From positions 3,100,001-3,164,000 of the forward strand of contig NZ_CP084712.1 in the NCBI RefSeq assembly GCF_023822045.1: a stretch of 64,000 bases of DNA, in the 5' to 3' direction. The translations under genes and the position numbers were made by a program. How positions within the stretch are numbered: the first letter of the stretch is position 1; every line of letters starts with the position of its first letter. Below are positions 44,298-53,543 of the stretch, one piece after another. The notes beneath the pieces were generated by a model. It ran no database searches. It had not been told where the DNA came from and saw nothing but the letters and a program-made list of their open reading frames with translations. Origin of the DNA: Sphingopyxis sp. USTB-05 (GTDB lineage: Bacteria; Pseudomonadota; Alphaproteobacteria; Sphingomonadales; Sphingomonadaceae).

Positions 44298-45097
44298 CGC
44301 TTGAACGACAGCTTGATCGGTCCGGGGCCGAAACCGGGAACCGGAACGCGGAACGTCCGCTCGCCGAGGGCGGGGACATAGCCGGTGCCGACGGCACGGT
44401 TCAATTCTTCCGGCGAAATATCGACGCGAAGCCATTTGCCGGCGGCATCGGTGCCTTCGATCTGCCATCCGAAATTGGCCATCAGCGCATGACGCCGACC
44501 ATCATTACGCAGGGTGATTTCCAGCCCGTCCTGCATCGGCGGCAGTTCGGTCGCCCCGGGAAGCGCCGGCGGCTGATAATTGAGTTGCTTGACCATAGAG
44601 GCCTTCACGTCGGGCTTTGCGCCCGGGGGCGCCACGACGACCAGCGCGCGCATATTGTAAAGCACCTGGACCTGGGCACCGACAGAATCGGATGAACCGG
44701 CTTCGAACGGAACCGGCAACTGCTCGACCGACACGTAATAAGCCTGCGATGCGGCCATTTCGGTGTCGCCGACCCATTGCAGACGGACGACCTGACGGCC
44801 GCCGGCAGCCAGAACGCCTTGCGGCGGGAAGACGAGGAACTGATCGTCGGCCGGGGTTTCGGTTATTGTCCCGTCCTTGTCGATTTCCATCCGGAAAACG
44901 CGGGTCTGGAACGCAAGATTGGCGGGGTTGATGTTCTGGACTTCGATCCGCGCCACGGCATTGGAACCGCGCGATTCCATTTCGATCACCATCGGCGATA
45001 CGCGCATCGCCAGCGCAGGGGTCACCAGCACGGCCAATGCGACAAGCGCAGCCAGTAATGCGCGCGCATGACGCTTCACCATCGCCAAAGCTGTCAT
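44294..45097 (-). CDS. Periplasmic pilus chaperone (PapD-like)
   Basis: Encodes 267 aa with a signal peptide ending PALA and the two immunoglobulin-like domains of fimbrial chaperones: RVSPMVIEME, AFQTRVFRME, FPPQGVLAAGGRQVVRLQW and YYVSVEQLPV. It folds and caps subunits before delivery to the usher. The ATG at 45097 has AAGGGG 9 bases upstream; an ATG at 45106 is too close to that site. It lies between the attenuator-like hairpin and the usher, to which it is coupled. Confidence 0.9.
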   Translation of the reverse strand: MTALAMVKRHARALLAALVALAVLVTPALAMRVSPMVIEMESRGSNAVARIEVQNINPANLAFQTRVFRMEIDKDGTITETPADDQFLVFPPQGVLAAGGRQVVRLQWVGDTEMAASQAYYVSVEQLPVPFEAGSSDSVGAQVQVLYNMRALVVVAPPGAKPDVKASMVKQLNYQPPALPGATELPPMQDGLEITLRNDGRRHALMANFGWQIEGTDAAGKWLRVDISPEELNRAVGTGYVPALGERTFRVPVPGFGPGPIKLSFKR

Positions 45098-45151
45098 GAT
45101 TCCCATCCCCTTGTCGTCCCTTGGCGACGTAATTTCACATATTCATAAAGA

Positions 45152-45177
45152 AAGGGGAAAGATTGCTCTTTCCCCTT
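45152..45177 (-). terminator. Attenuator-like hairpin between major pilin and chaperone
   Basis: A perfect 10-bp stem (AAGGGGAAAG / CTTTCCCCTT, 6-base loop), followed on the minus strand by TCTTTATG. It sits between the pilin stop (45201) and the chaperone start. Partial termination here would make pilin mRNA more abundant than chaperone-usher mRNA. Confidence 0.6.
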
Positions 45178-45200
45178 CCCCTATTGGTTACCGCGCGAAC

Positions 45201-45953
45201 TTAGAGGGCGCGCAGCGTCAGCGTGGTCGTGCCGCTGTAGTTACCGGCGACCAGGCCCTTGTTGGTGATCGCAGGAGCAACGAAGTCGATGTCCATGTTC
45301 GAACGCCAAGCGCCCTGCTGCTTCTGACCGCTGTTCTGCGTGGTCGTCACGTTCAGCGACTGGCCGGTACCGGCAGCAACCGAGTTCAGCGTCACGCCGG
45401 TCCACGAAGCATTCACGCTGTACGGAATGTGCGCCTGGAATTCGTCGGTGTCGTAGCCACCAGCAGCAGCGTTGACGAGGCCGCTCGAACCGTTGTTCTT
45501 GGTGATCACAACTTCGTTGTTGAAGTTGCAACCAGCGGTCAGCGTCTTGACGCTGGCAACAGCCGGACCAACCATTTCGAACGCCGAGTTGACGTTTTCA
45601 TTGTTGCCCGTGCGGACGCCGATGGTGCCGAAGCTGATGTTCGTCGCGTTCGCATTGTTGCCCGAATAGAACGAGCAGTCCTTGCTCACCGAGCCGCTCA
45701 GGCTGAAAACGACGTCGACGGTCGGGGTTGCGGGGTCGCTGTTGGGCAGCGCGCCAGCAATGGCGGTGTAGCGCGTGCCAATGCCGCCAGCGATGGCGAG
45801 TTCAGCACCGATCTGCGCAAGTGCGCCGCCGAGGCCCGTCGGGTTCGTCAGCTGAGCGCCGGCGATGTTGTAGTGGACCTGGTTGGTCTGGGCGACGGCC
45901 GGGGTCGCGATGAGCGCGATGGCGGCAACGGCGCCGCTAAGGATCTTCTTCAT
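45201..45953 (-). CDS. Major SCPU-type pilin subunit
   Basis: Encodes 250 aa with a clear signal peptide (MKKILSGAVAAIALIATPAVAQ). The mature protein is rich in Asn, Thr, Ser and Gly, with two cysteines (KDCSFYSG, TAGCNFNN) and a C-terminal NYSGTTTLTLRAL strand. The larger size, the AGGGAAGAAG ribosome site and the hairpin just after the gene suggest the main shaft subunit. It is followed in the operon by chaperone, usher and tip genes. Confidence 0.85.
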   Translation of the reverse strand: MKKILSGAVAAIALIATPAVAQTNQVHYNIAGAQLTNPTGLGGALAQIGAELAIAGGIGTRYTAIAGALPNSDPATPTVDVVFSLSGSVSKDCSFYSGNNANATNISFGTIGVRTGNNENVNSAFEMVGPAVASVKTLTAGCNFNNEVVITKNNGSSGLVNAAAGGYDTDEFQAHIPYSVNASWTGVTLNSVAAGTGQSLNVTTTQNSGQKQQGAWRSNMDIDFVAPAITNKGLVAGNYSGTTTLTLRAL

Positions 45954-46099
45954 AATCTTCTTCCCTCTATTATAACGCCCCTGCCCGAAAGCCGGGCGAT
46001 GGCGTGATATTTTGCACCGTCTGGTCGGAGAACCGGGAGGGCATCGGTGCCTACCCTTCCGGCTTAATTCCGCCCGCGACCCACGTCGCAGGCGAATCT

Positions 46100-46624
46100 T
46101 CAGATCGGAGAGACCGTGATCGTGATCGTTTCCGAATATTCGCCAGCCAGCAGCCCGGCCTCGCCCGAAGGCTGACCAAGCTGGACCGCCAGACGCATGC
46201 CGTCCGTCGCGATCCCGCCGTTGCTGGAAATGACGCCACCGGCCAGAAGCTGATGGCTGTCGAAGGATTTGCTTACCGTCTGCTGCGAGGGATATCGCAC
46301 GGGCATTTCGACGGCGAGATTATAGGGCAGGACGCCGCCGTACGGCCCTTGACCGTTGGGCATCGTGGTGTGGGTCAGGCCGCCTCGTGCGCCCTTGATC
46401 GTCATGGTGAAGGGCACGTTGCAATCGAGCGCGACGCGCGTCTCGATGCCAAGGCCTCGGCGTTCGAGATTGCCGAAATCCATGTTGGCGATGCTGCCCA
46501 TCGCACAATGTTGCCGGATCGCCCCGCTGACCGCGATGTCGAGCGATCGGACGTTCTGGATTTCTTCTGCGTTCGCGGGCACAGCAAAAGCCGCCGCGGC
46601 GAGCGCAAAAATCATGAACCTCAT
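46100..46624 (-). CDS. SCPU-type minor pilin subunit
   Basis: Encodes 174 aa from the ATG at 46624, with a signal peptide ending VPANA. The mature part has two cysteines (RQHCAMG and LDCNVPF) and ends with GEYSETITITVSPI, a spore coat U-like donor-strand pattern. It is the first gene on the pilus strand, 146 bases before the major pilin. An in-frame TTG at 46639 is an alternative start. Confidence 0.82.
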   Translation of the reverse strand: MRFMIFALAAAAFAVPANAEEIQNVRSLDIAVSGAIRQHCAMGSIANMDFGNLERRGLGIETRVALDCNVPFTMTIKGARGGLTHTTMPNGQGPYGGVLPYNLAVEMPVRYPSQQTVSKSFDSHQLLAGGVISSNGGIATDGMRLAVQLGQPSGEAGLLAGEYSETITITVSPI

Positions 46625-47141
46625 GACACGAACCCCCAAAAATTTGCTGACGGTTCAGGCTCCGCTTTGCGGCTGGCCTTTGGCACCCCCGTGCCCGATG
46701 AGCTGCAACCCGACTCATCAACCCGTCTGTTAATAAAAACTTAGTACAGAAATTAAGTTGGCCGGGCACCCCCCAATTTGCCCTCCGGCGAAAATCCAGG
46801 CCGAGGATGCCGTTCATCTACAACGAGAATCCACACTTTTGTAGGGGTCACGACGGTTAACCGCACACACGGACGCGTCGACGGAAAAGCCGCGCTGTTC
46901 AGAATCGGGACAGCGACAGCTCAAATATTAACATTGAAATTAGCCGCGACTTAATCTGGGTTAAGAAAACTCTCAGAAAAATCAGGGCGATTTGCCGATT
47001 CACCCGCCGCAAGCCGCGCACAGTTCGCCCCGGGTCGGACCAAACTGACCTTGTTTCCAAGGGTCCGGCGGCGCATGGGCTCGCGATGAGGCATAGGCCA
47101 TTAACTACTCGACAACCGATCACCCCGCATAGGGCTGGATC
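46625..47141. other. Divergent regulatory region of the pilus operon and PilZ-HTH copy 2
   Basis: About 517 bases without a credible gene, the longest such gap in the window. It includes two AT-richer islands (about 46725-46765 and 46915-46985), the second with an inverted repeat CTTAA / TTAAG (46950-46965). It should hold the promoter of the pilus genes and of the divergent regulator. No known riboswitch or EcfG motif was recognised. Confidence 0.6.
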
Positions 47142-47834
47142 ATGGCCATTCATGCGATGATCGAAAAGCAGCAGACCGTCGAAAGCGAGCGCGGTGCTCC
47201 CCGCATGCATATGCGCTTTGAAGCGCCCGGATCACTCGACGGCAACAATGCGGGCACCACCGTTGTGATTCACAATTTGTCGGCGACCGGGATGTTGATC
47301 GAGACGGCATCCGATCTGGCCATTGGCCAGCGGCTTACGGTGGCGCTGCCCGAAGCTCCCGATTGTGCGGCCACTATCGTGTGGCGCAGCGAGGCGCTGG
47401 CTGGCTGCCGTTTTGACCGCCCCCTATCGCGCGCGGCGCTTAGCGCGGCGCAGCTGCGTAATCCGCTTCCTGACGACGTCGATCCTGCCCGCACGCCCGA
47501 TGGCGACGAGCTATTGGCCCAGCGCCTTCTCCGGCTCCGCAAGGAACATGGGCTCAGCCGCGCAGCCCTTTCGGATCGAACGGGATTCAGCAAACCGAGC
47601 ATCTGGGCATGGGAAAGCGGCAAGACCGTCCCGCGGCGCGGAAATTTGATCGCGCTGGCCGATGCCTTTGGAATTTCGGAACGCGAGCTGCTCGCCGGCG
47701 ATACTTCGACCGCGCATGGCGACCCTGCGGCGAACGCACAGCAAATGCATGCGCTAGTCCGGTCGAGCCGCGAAGAGATTGCCGCGCTGGCCGGCGTCGA
47801 GCCGGGCAAGGTCCGGATCACGATCGAATATTGA
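47142..47834 (+). CDS. PilZ-HTH (XRE) regulator, copy 2
   Basis: Encodes 230 aa with the same architecture as copy 1 at 39469: PilZ (RGAPR and HNLSATG kept) then an XRE helix-turn-helix (LSRAALSDRTGFSKPSIWAWESGK). Both copies share the linker LSAAQLR and end GKVRITIEY or DKIKFTIEM. It is divergent from the pilus operon across a 517-base region, the natural place for it to act. The pair of copies on either side of the operon suggests duplication. Confidence 0.9.
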   Translation: MAIHAMIEKQQTVESERGAPRMHMRFEAPGSLDGNNAGTTVVIHNLSATGMLIETASDLAIGQRLTVALPEAPDCAATIVWRSEALAGCRFDRPLSRAALSAAQLRNPLPDDVDPARTPDGDELLAQRLLRLRKEHGLSRAALSDRTGFSKPSIWAWESGKTVPRRGNLIALADAFGISERELLAGDTSTAHGDPAANAQQMHALVRSSREEIAALAGVEPGKVRITIEY

Positions 47835-47918
47835 TCGGCGCTTGCACCGCGTAAAAAGGGCTTGACCCTCACGCTGCGTCATCCCCGATAGGCCCGTCCC
47901 GCTATGAGGAGACGGTGA

Positions 47919-48671
47919 ATGCGGACGGTTCGGCAAGTCGCAAAAGCGGCGGGCATCAGCGTCAGGACATTGCATCATTATGATGCGATCGACCTGCTGA
48001 AGCCCGGCCATGTCGGCGCCAACGGCTATCGCTATTATGGCAGGGAGGAGTTGCTGCGGCTGCAGCAGATCCTTTTCTACCGCGAGCTTGGCCTGCCGCT
48101 GGCCGGGATCGCTGCGGTGCTCGACGACCCCGCCTTCGATCCGCTTGCCGCGCTGCGCGAGCACCGCACGGCGCTCGACGCCCGGATCGGCCATTACCGG
48201 ACCCTCATCCGAACCATCGATCGCACGATCGCATCACTGGAAAAGGACGAGGATATGGAAGACAATGACTATTACGCCGGCATAGCCCCCGAAACGCGCG
48301 ACCGTTGGCAGCGCGAGGCCGAGGATTTTTGGGGCAAGGACGCCGTCGCGGCGGCGGCGGCAAAGGCGCGATCATTCAGTAAGGAACAGGTCGCAGCCAT
48401 TCAGTCCGAAATGGAAGTAATCCGCGCTGATTTCCAGCGCCTGTTCCGCGACGGTGCCGATCCCGCTTCCGACGCGGTGCAGGCCGTGACGGACCGCCAT
48501 TATCGCTGGGTATCGCATAGCTGGACGCCAGACGCCGAAGCCTTCGGGGGCCTCGGCCGCTATTATGTCGAAAATCCGGAGTTCCGCGGCACCTATGACG
48601 ACGACAAAATAGCGGGATGCCCCGAGTTCATCGCGGCCGCGATGGCGGTTTACGCTGACCGGTCGCTCTGA
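47919..48671 (+). CDS. MerR-family regulator with TipAS domain
   Basis: Encodes 250 aa: an N-terminal MerR DNA-binding domain ([45 protein letters not shown]) and a C-terminal TipAS antibiotic-recognition domain (residues about 130-245, ending [14 protein letters not shown]). TipA-like proteins bind thiopeptide or other drugs and activate efflux genes. AGGAG lies 9 bases upstream of the ATG. The 3' end overlaps queA by 22 bases. Confidence 0.9.
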   Translation: MRTVRQVAKAAGISVRTLHHYDAIDLLKPGHVGANGYRYYGREELLRLQQILFYRELGLPLAGIAAVLDDPAFDPLAALREHRTALDARIGHYRTLIRTIDRTIASLEKDEDMEDNDYYAGIAPETRDRWQREAEDFWGKDAVAAAAAKARSFSKEQVAAIQSEMEVIRADFQRLFRDGADPASDAVQAVTDRHYRWVSHSWTPDAEAFGGLGRYYVENPEFRGTYDDDKIAGCPEFIAAAMAVYADRSL

Positions 48672-49696
48672 CGCGGAAGCAGCAGGCTGGAGTCGCCATA
48701 GCTGTAGAAACGATAGTCGTTTCCGATGGCGTGGGCGTAAGCGGCCTGCATCGTCTCCAGCCCCATCAGCGCGCTGACCAACATGAACAATGTCGAGCGC
48801 GGTAGATGGAAGTTGGTCATCAGGCCGTCGATCGCCCTGAAGCGATAGCCTGGAGTAATGAATATTGCCGTGTCGCCCGCGAAGGGCGCGATCGTGCCAT
48901 CATCCTGCGCCGCGCTTTCGAGCAGGCGCAGGCTGGTGGTCCCGACCGCGATGACGCGGCCGCCCGCCGCGCGCACCGCATTGAGCCGCGCCGCGGTGTC
49001 GGCGTCGATCTGGCCCCATTCGGCGTGCATGACATGATCTTCGGTGTTGTCGGCCTTCACGGGCAGGAAGGTACCCGCACCGACGTGCAGTGTCAGCGTT
49101 TCGGTTGCGACGCCCGCCGCGGCAAGTGCATCGAGCAGCTTCGGCGTGAAGTGTAGCGCGGCGGTGGGTGCCGCGACCGCGCCATCCTCGCGCGCGAACA
49201 TCGTCTGATAATCGCTGCGGTCGTCTTCATCGGTGGGACGCTTGCCCGCAATATAGGGCGGCAGCGGCATCGTGCCCGCACGTTCGAGCAGCACTTCGAC
49301 CGGCTCGTCGCCGGCGAAGGCCAGGATGAAGCTGCCGTCGGACAGCCGCTCCTCGGCGAACGCTTCGACACCGGCGCCGAAATCGACCGTCTCGCCCACG
49401 CGCAGCCTTTTGGCATTGCGGATGAAGGCTTGCCAGCGGCGCAGGTCGATCCGCTTGTGCAGCGTGGCGCCGATGCGCGCGTCCCCGCGCCGTCCCTCGA
49501 GCTGCGCCGGAATAACGCGCGTATCGTTGAAGACCAAACAGTCGCCGGGGCGCAACCACATCGGCAGGTCGGCAACGCCCGCGTCGACGATCTGGCCGCC
49601 ATCGACGACGAGCATCCGCGCCGCATCGCGCGGCCGCGCGGGGCGAAGCGCGATACGCTCATTGGGTAGATCGAAATCGAAGGCGTCGACGCGCAT
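48650..49696 (-). CDS. queA: S-adenosylmethionine:tRNA ribosyltransferase-isomerase
   Basis: Encodes 348 aa with the family blocks [40 protein letters not shown] and [17 protein letters not shown]. It moves the ribosyl group of SAM to preQ1-tRNA to make epoxyqueuosine, the step after Tgt (35337-36476). It lies at the 3' end of the set xseB-ispA-coaD-cyclophilin-queA and is 23 bases from the cyclophilin gene. Confidence 0.96.
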   Translation of the reverse strand: MRVDAFDFDLPNERIALRPARPRDAARMLVVDGGQIVDAGVADLPMWLRPGDCLVFNDTRVIPAQLEGRRGDARIGATLHKRIDLRRWQAFIRNAKRLRVGETVDFGAGVEAFAEERLSDGSFILAFAGDEPVEVLLERAGTMPLPPYIAGKRPTDEDDRSDYQTMFAREDGAVAAPTAALHFTPKLLDALAAAGVATETLTLHVGAGTFLPVKADNTEDHVMHAEWGQIDADTAARLNAVRAAGGRVIAVGTTSLRLLESAAQDDGTIAPFAGDTAIFITPGYRFRAIDGLMTNFHLPRSTLFMLVSALMGLETMQAAYAHAIGNDYRFYSYGDSSLLLPRQSDRSA

Positions 49697-49719
49697 GATC
49701 TTGACGCGCGTCCCCGCGC

Positions 49720-50523
49720 TTACTGCTTGATCGGCGCGTTGAGCTGGTCGAGCGTCACTTCAGGCGCGGCAGCGGGCGCGGGTACCGTTTCCGTGAGCAT
49801 CGAGGCCGGCGGCATCGGCTTGTTATCGGCCGCGACCGAAACCTGCACCATGCGCGACATCACCTCGGGCGGCTCGCCCTTATGGATCGCGTCGATATAT
49901 TGCATGCCCGAAATGACACGGCCGAACGCCGTGTATCGGCGGTCGAGCGAAAAGCGCGGCTGGAGCATGATGAAGAATTGGCTGTTCGCGCTATCCTCAT
50001 TCTCGGCGCGCGCCATCGACAGCGTACCGCGCAGATGCGGGGTCACGTTGAACTCGGCTTTCAGGTCGGGAAGCTGCGAGCCGCCCTGCCCGGTCGCGCT
50101 CGGATCGCCCGTCTGCGCCATAAAACCGTCGATCACGCGGTGGAACTTGATCCCGTCGTAAAAGCCCGCGCGCGCAAGCTGCTTGATACGATCGACATGG
50201 TTCGGCGCGACATTGGGAAAGAGCTGGATCACAACCCGGCCGCCCGTCGAAAGGTCGAGGTTCAGCATATATTCCGGGTTGTTGATATATTGGTCGGGCG
50301 TCATCGTCGGCACTGCGGGCGCCTGGACCGCGGGCGCGGCTTCAGTCGCCGCGGGTGCAGCCGGGGTGTCGAGCGGCGGCGGAGCCGGGGTTTCCACCGG
50401 CGGCGCCGGCTGGCTTTCTTCAGGATTTGGGCCGGGCGCGGGCGGCGCATCCTGTGCGATCGCCGCAACCGAGAGACCGAACGCCATCGCCGTAAGAACC
50501 AAGGGGCGGAAGGAAGATGTCAT
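49720..50523 (-). CDS. Exported cyclophilin-type peptidyl-prolyl isomerase
   Basis: Encodes 267 aa with a signal peptide ([24 protein letters not shown]), a Pro/Ala-rich linker (residues about 25-75), then a cyclophilin domain ([51 protein letters not shown]). It probably catalyses proline isomerisation in the periplasm. The start at 50523 is preceded by AAAGG at about 10 bases; the ATG at 50601 would remove the signal from the N-terminus. It follows coaD by 87 bases. Confidence 0.92.
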   Translation of the reverse strand: MTSSFRPLVLTAMAFGLSVAAIAQDAPPAPGPNPEESQPAPPVETPAPPPLDTPAAPAATEAAPAVQAPAVPTMTPDQYINNPEYMLNLDLSTGGRVVIQLFPNVAPNHVDRIKQLARAGFYDGIKFHRVIDGFMAQTGDPSATGQGGSQLPDLKAEFNVTPHLRGTLSMARAENEDSANSQFFIMLQPRFSLDRRYTAFGRVISGMQYIDAIHKGEPPEVMSRMVQVSVAADNKPMPPASMLTETVPAPAAAPEVTLDQLNAPIKQ

Positions 50524-50610
50524 GCTGGATCGGCCTTTAGAAAAATAAACTGAATTTGCGCCCTGATGGCGCGCCCTAGCGGGAAAAAGCTGAACGCTCA
50601 ATGATCGGTG

Positions 50611-51117
50611 TCAGCGCTCGCCCTGAAGGAGCCCCCGCTCGGCGATGCGAGCGACGACCGCATCGCGTACCGAGGGCGTCACGAATTTGTGGATGTCGCC
50701 GCCAAAGATCGCGATTTCCTTGACCAGCCGCGATGCGATCGGCTGAAGACTGACGTCGGCCATCAGAAAGACGGTTTCGACACGGTCATTGAGTTGGCGG
50801 TTCATGCCCGTCAGCTGATACTCATATTCGAAATCGGTGACACCGCGAATGCCGCGGACGATGATCGAGGCGCCCTGGGCATCGGCGAAGTCCATCAGCA
50901 GCGAATTGAAGCCGACGACCTCAATGTCTCCATCGATTCCCGCAACCTCGGCTTTTACCATTGCGATCCGTTCGTCGTCGTCGAACAAGGGCGATTTCGC
51001 GATGTTGGTCGTCACCCCGATGATCAGCCGGTCGACGAACTTCGCACCGCGGCGGATGATGTCCATATGGCCGAGCGTGATCGGATCGAACGTACCCGGA
51101 TAAACCCCCACCCGCAT
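50611..51117 (-). CDS. coaD: Phosphopantetheine adenylyltransferase
   Basis: Encodes 168 aa. The nucleotidyltransferase motif GVYPGTFDPITLGHMDI and the C-terminal EIAIFGGDIHKFV are intact. It transfers AMP from ATP to 4'-phosphopantetheine in coenzyme A synthesis. The ATG at 51117 overlaps the ispA stop by one base (TGATG). Confidence 0.96.
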   Translation of the reverse strand: MRVGVYPGTFDPITLGHMDIIRRGAKFVDRLIIGVTTNIAKSPLFDDDERIAMVKAEVAGIDGDIEVVGFNSLLMDFADAQGASIIVRGIRGVTDFEYEYQLTGMNRQLNDRVETVFLMADVSLQPIASRLVKEIAIFGGDIHKFVTPSVRDAVVARIAERGLLQGER

Positions 51118-52037
51118 CAACGGTCCCTTTCCACGACATAGCGCGCGATCGCGCGTAGCAGCGTCGCTTCTTCGCCGAAGCCGGCCAGATGCGCAATCGC
51201 CTGTTCGACGAGCGCGGTCGCCTGTTCGCGCGCACGCTCGATCCCCATCAGGGTGACGAAGGTCGCCTTGCCCGCAGCGTCGTCCTTGTGCAGCGCCTTG
51301 CCCGCCAGCGCCTCGTCACCCTCGACATCCATGATGTCGTCGGCGATCTGAAAGGCGAGCCCGATATCACGCGCATAACCGCGCAGCGGAGTGCGGCTGT
51401 CGGGCGGAATCCGCGCAAGTATCGCGCCGGCTTCGACCGAAAAAGCGATCAGCGCCCCGGTCTTCAGTTGCTGCAGGCGCGTCACCGTCGGCAAGTCGAA
51501 ATTCGAGGTCTCGGCGGCAAGGTCCATCATCTGCCCACCCGCCATGCCAGCCGGGCCCGCGGCGCGTGCAAGTTCGCAGCACAGTTCGCTACGCACGAAC
51601 GGGTCGCTGCTCGTCACCGGATCGCACAGCCATTCGAACGCGAGGGCATGAAGCGAATCGCCCGCGAGCACCGCAGTTGCTTCATCAAAGGCCTTGTGCA
51701 CCGTCGGCTTGCCGCGGCGCATATCGTCATCGTCCATGCACGGCAGGTCGTCATGGATCAGCGAATAGACGTGCATCGCCTCCACCGCCGCCCCGACGCG
51801 CAGCGTCAGCGAGCGGTCAACATGGAACAGATCACCCGCCGCACGCACCAGCAAGGGCCGTAGCCGCTTGCCGCCCGCAACCGCAGCATGCCGCATCGCT
51901 TCATAAAGTGGCCTGCGCGGATCGGACGGTACCGCGAGAAGCTGTTCGAAGAGATTGTCTGTTCCGGCCGCGACCTCGGCCTGGGTGGACAGCAGCAATT
52001 GCCGGCCGCGCGAAACTTCGTCGTCGTCGAGCGCCAC
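51117..52037 (-). CDS. ispA: Polyprenyl (farnesyl) diphosphate synthase
   Basis: Encodes 306 aa. The first Asp-rich motif is DDLPCMDDDDMRRG and the second FQIADDIMD. The residues before the first motif (HVYSLIH) fit a short-chain (C15) enzyme. It condenses IPP with allylic diphosphates in the isoprenoid pathway. The start is GTG at 52037, only 6 bases after the xseB stop. Confidence 0.94.
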   Translation of the reverse strand: MALDDDEVSRGRQLLLSTQAEVAAGTDNLFEQLLAVPSDPRRPLYEAMRHAAVAGGKRLRPLLVRAAGDLFHVDRSLTLRVGAAVEAMHVYSLIHDDLPCMDDDDMRRGKPTVHKAFDEATAVLAGDSLHALAFEWLCDPVTSSDPFVRSELCCELARAAGPAGMAGGQMMDLAAETSNFDLPTVTRLQQLKTGALIAFSVEAGAILARIPPDSRTPLRGYARDIGLAFQIADDIMDVEGDEALAGKALHKDDAAGKATFVTLMGIERAREQATALVEQAIAHLAGFGEEATLLRAIARYVVERDR

Positions 52038-52043
52038 CCCGGA

Positions 52044-52307
52044 TCAGCTTTCGCCGAAGGGAGTGGTTCCCGTGGGCCGGCCATCGGCGCCCAGGCTGAC
52101 CTGTTCGATCCGCGCCTGCGCCGCTGCAAGCCGCGCTTCGCAATGGCCGCGCAGCGCATGGCCGCGTTCATAGAGCGTCACCGATTCCTCGAGACTGACG
52201 TCCCCGCTCTCGAGCCGACGCACGATCGTTTCAAGCTCGCCCATCGCCGCTTCGAATGACAGAGAAGCGATGTCGACAGCGGCGGCGGTTTCGGGGGTAT
52301 CCGTCAT
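52044..52307 (-). CDS. xseB: Exodeoxyribonuclease VII small subunit
   Basis: Encodes 87 aa. The sequence [25 protein letters not shown] and [14 protein letters not shown] is the standard XseB helical hairpin. It works with XseA (not in this window) to degrade single-stranded DNA. Start at 52307; an upstream ATG at 52343 lies in the promoter region. The xseB-ispA pairing is common in bacteria. Confidence 0.95.
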   Translation of the reverse strand: MTDTPETAAAVDIASLSFEAAMGELETIVRRLESGDVSLEESVTLYERGHALRGHCEARLAAAQARIEQVSLGADGRPTGTTPFGES

Positions 52308-52379
52308 GGCCCTGCTTTGGCCCCATCGCCCCCGGTCGGTCAAGCTTGACGTCGCGATTTCGCCCTATAGCGTCGCGCC

Positions 52380-53033
52380 ATGTTCATCGGCCATTTCGCT
52401 CCGGCTCTGATCGCCGCGGCCCGCCCCAAGGCGGCGGGGCTCGGGACCTTGTTCGTCGCGGCGCAGCTCGTCGACATCGGTTTCGCCGCGCTGCTCATCC
52501 CGGGCGTGGAGGCGATGCGGATCGTTCCCGGCATCACCGCGATGAACCCGATGGACCTGCATCATATGCCCTATACGCACAGCCTGCTGGGCGCGTTGAT
52601 CTGGGCCAAGATTTTCGGGGTGCTGGTCTGGTTTGCGACCAAACGCAAGGAAGCGGCAATCGGCGCAGCACTGGTTGTGGTGTCGCATTGGTTCATCGAC
52701 CTCATCGTCCATATTCCCGACCTGACACTCTATGGCATGCCGCCCAAACTCGGCCTCGGGCTGTGGAATCATCCACTGATCGCGATGCCGCTGGAGATCC
52801 TGCTGATCGGCGGGGCATTCCTCTATTATATGCGCCGAACAGAGGCACCGGGTGGCAATCGCCGACTCTGGGTTCTTGCCGCGCTGCTTGCCTTTGCGCA
52901 GGCGGTCGACTGGTTCGGCCCGAAAGAGCCAGCCTATTCGCTCGCCGTCCCCGCGACGATGCTTTTCGCCTATGCGCTACTCGCGGGCACTGCGGCGTGG
53001 GCTGGTGCGAACCGTCGCGCGGCTACCCGCTAA
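52380..53033 (+). CDS. Multi-spanning membrane protein of unknown function
   Basis: Encodes 217 aa with about five or six hydrophobic segments. Conserved-looking polar residues sit in membrane-edge positions (HHMPYTHSLLGAL, VSHWFIDLIVHIPD), somewhat like membrane-bound metal-dependent hydrolases of the YdjM type, but the match is too weak to name. Divergent from xseB over a 72-base gap. Confidence 0.7.
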   Translation: MFIGHFAPALIAAARPKAAGLGTLFVAAQLVDIGFAALLIPGVEAMRIVPGITAMNPMDLHHMPYTHSLLGALIWAKIFGVLVWFATKRKEAAIGAALVVVSHWFIDLIVHIPDLTLYGMPPKLGLGLWNHPLIAMPLEILLIGGAFLYYMRRTEAPGGNRRLWVLAALLAFAQAVDWFGPKEPAYSLAVPATMLFAYALLAGTAAWAGANRRAATR

Positions 53034-53163
53034 GCCATTCGCCTTAGCGCAATCGCGGTTCTGTTTTTTGCAATTGCTCACATGGTGTGAGCCCGTCATG
53101 CTGCACTGCACAAGAAGAGAGGGGCTCGAAGGCAAGTTTTGTTTTTAGACAAGGACTTGCATC

Positions 53164-53460
53164 ATGAAAAAATTCATTATCCCCGCCCTTGGCCTGCTCG
53201 CGCTGGCGCCTTCCGTTGCTCTTGCGAAGGACGCGCCGACCAACCGTTTCGAGCATGAGGGCAGCACCTACAGCTATACCGTCACGCAAGTTGGCGACAC
53301 GCGCGTGATCAACGGTGTCGAGGAACGCACCGGCAAGCCGTTCACGCTCCGCGTCGGCCAGCACCGCGTTCGCGGCACCGTCGGTTCGCAGCAGGTCAGC
53401 TTCGCGCTGCGCGACGTCGAGCCGCTCAAGATCGAGACGGCCACTCTCGCTTCTCGCTAA
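53164..53460 (+). CDS. Small exported protein of unknown function
   Basis: Encodes 98 aa with a signal peptide (MKKFIIPALGLLALAPSVALA). The mature 77 residues are beta-rich with no cysteine, and include EGSTYSYTVTQVGDTRVI and HRVRGTVGSQQVSFAL. AAGGA lies upstream of the ATG and a perfect 14-bp terminator follows, which suggests a strongly defined single-gene transcript. No family recognised. Confidence 0.75.
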   Translation: MKKFIIPALGLLALAPSVALAKDAPTNRFEHEGSTYSYTVTQVGDTRVINGVEERTGKPFTLRVGQHRVRGTVGSQQVSFALRDVEPLKIETATLASR

Positions 53461-53476
53461 AACGTCTCTCCGACCG

Positions 53477-53510
53477 CAGACCCCATGATGTTTTCGCATC
53501 ATGGGGTCTG
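53477..53510 (+). terminator. Strong intrinsic terminator
   Basis: A perfect 14-bp stem (CAGACCCCATGATG / CATCATGGGGTCTG) with a 6-base loop TTTTCG, 16 bases after the small exported protein, followed by TTCGTTTTG. It separates this gene from purL. Confidence 0.85.
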
Positions 53511-53543
53511 TTCGTTTTGCGCCTGTGCGGCTAAAGGCGCGCC

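Noticed and set aside
45969..45974. TATAAT on the minus strand before the major pilin
   Set aside because: It lies only 15 bases from the ATG, so a transcript starting there would lack the ribosome-binding site.
46625..47141. c-di-GMP riboswitch before the pilus operon
   Set aside because: The conserved GEMM core bases were not recognisable in either orientation; the PilZ-HTH proteins are a better c-di-GMP link.
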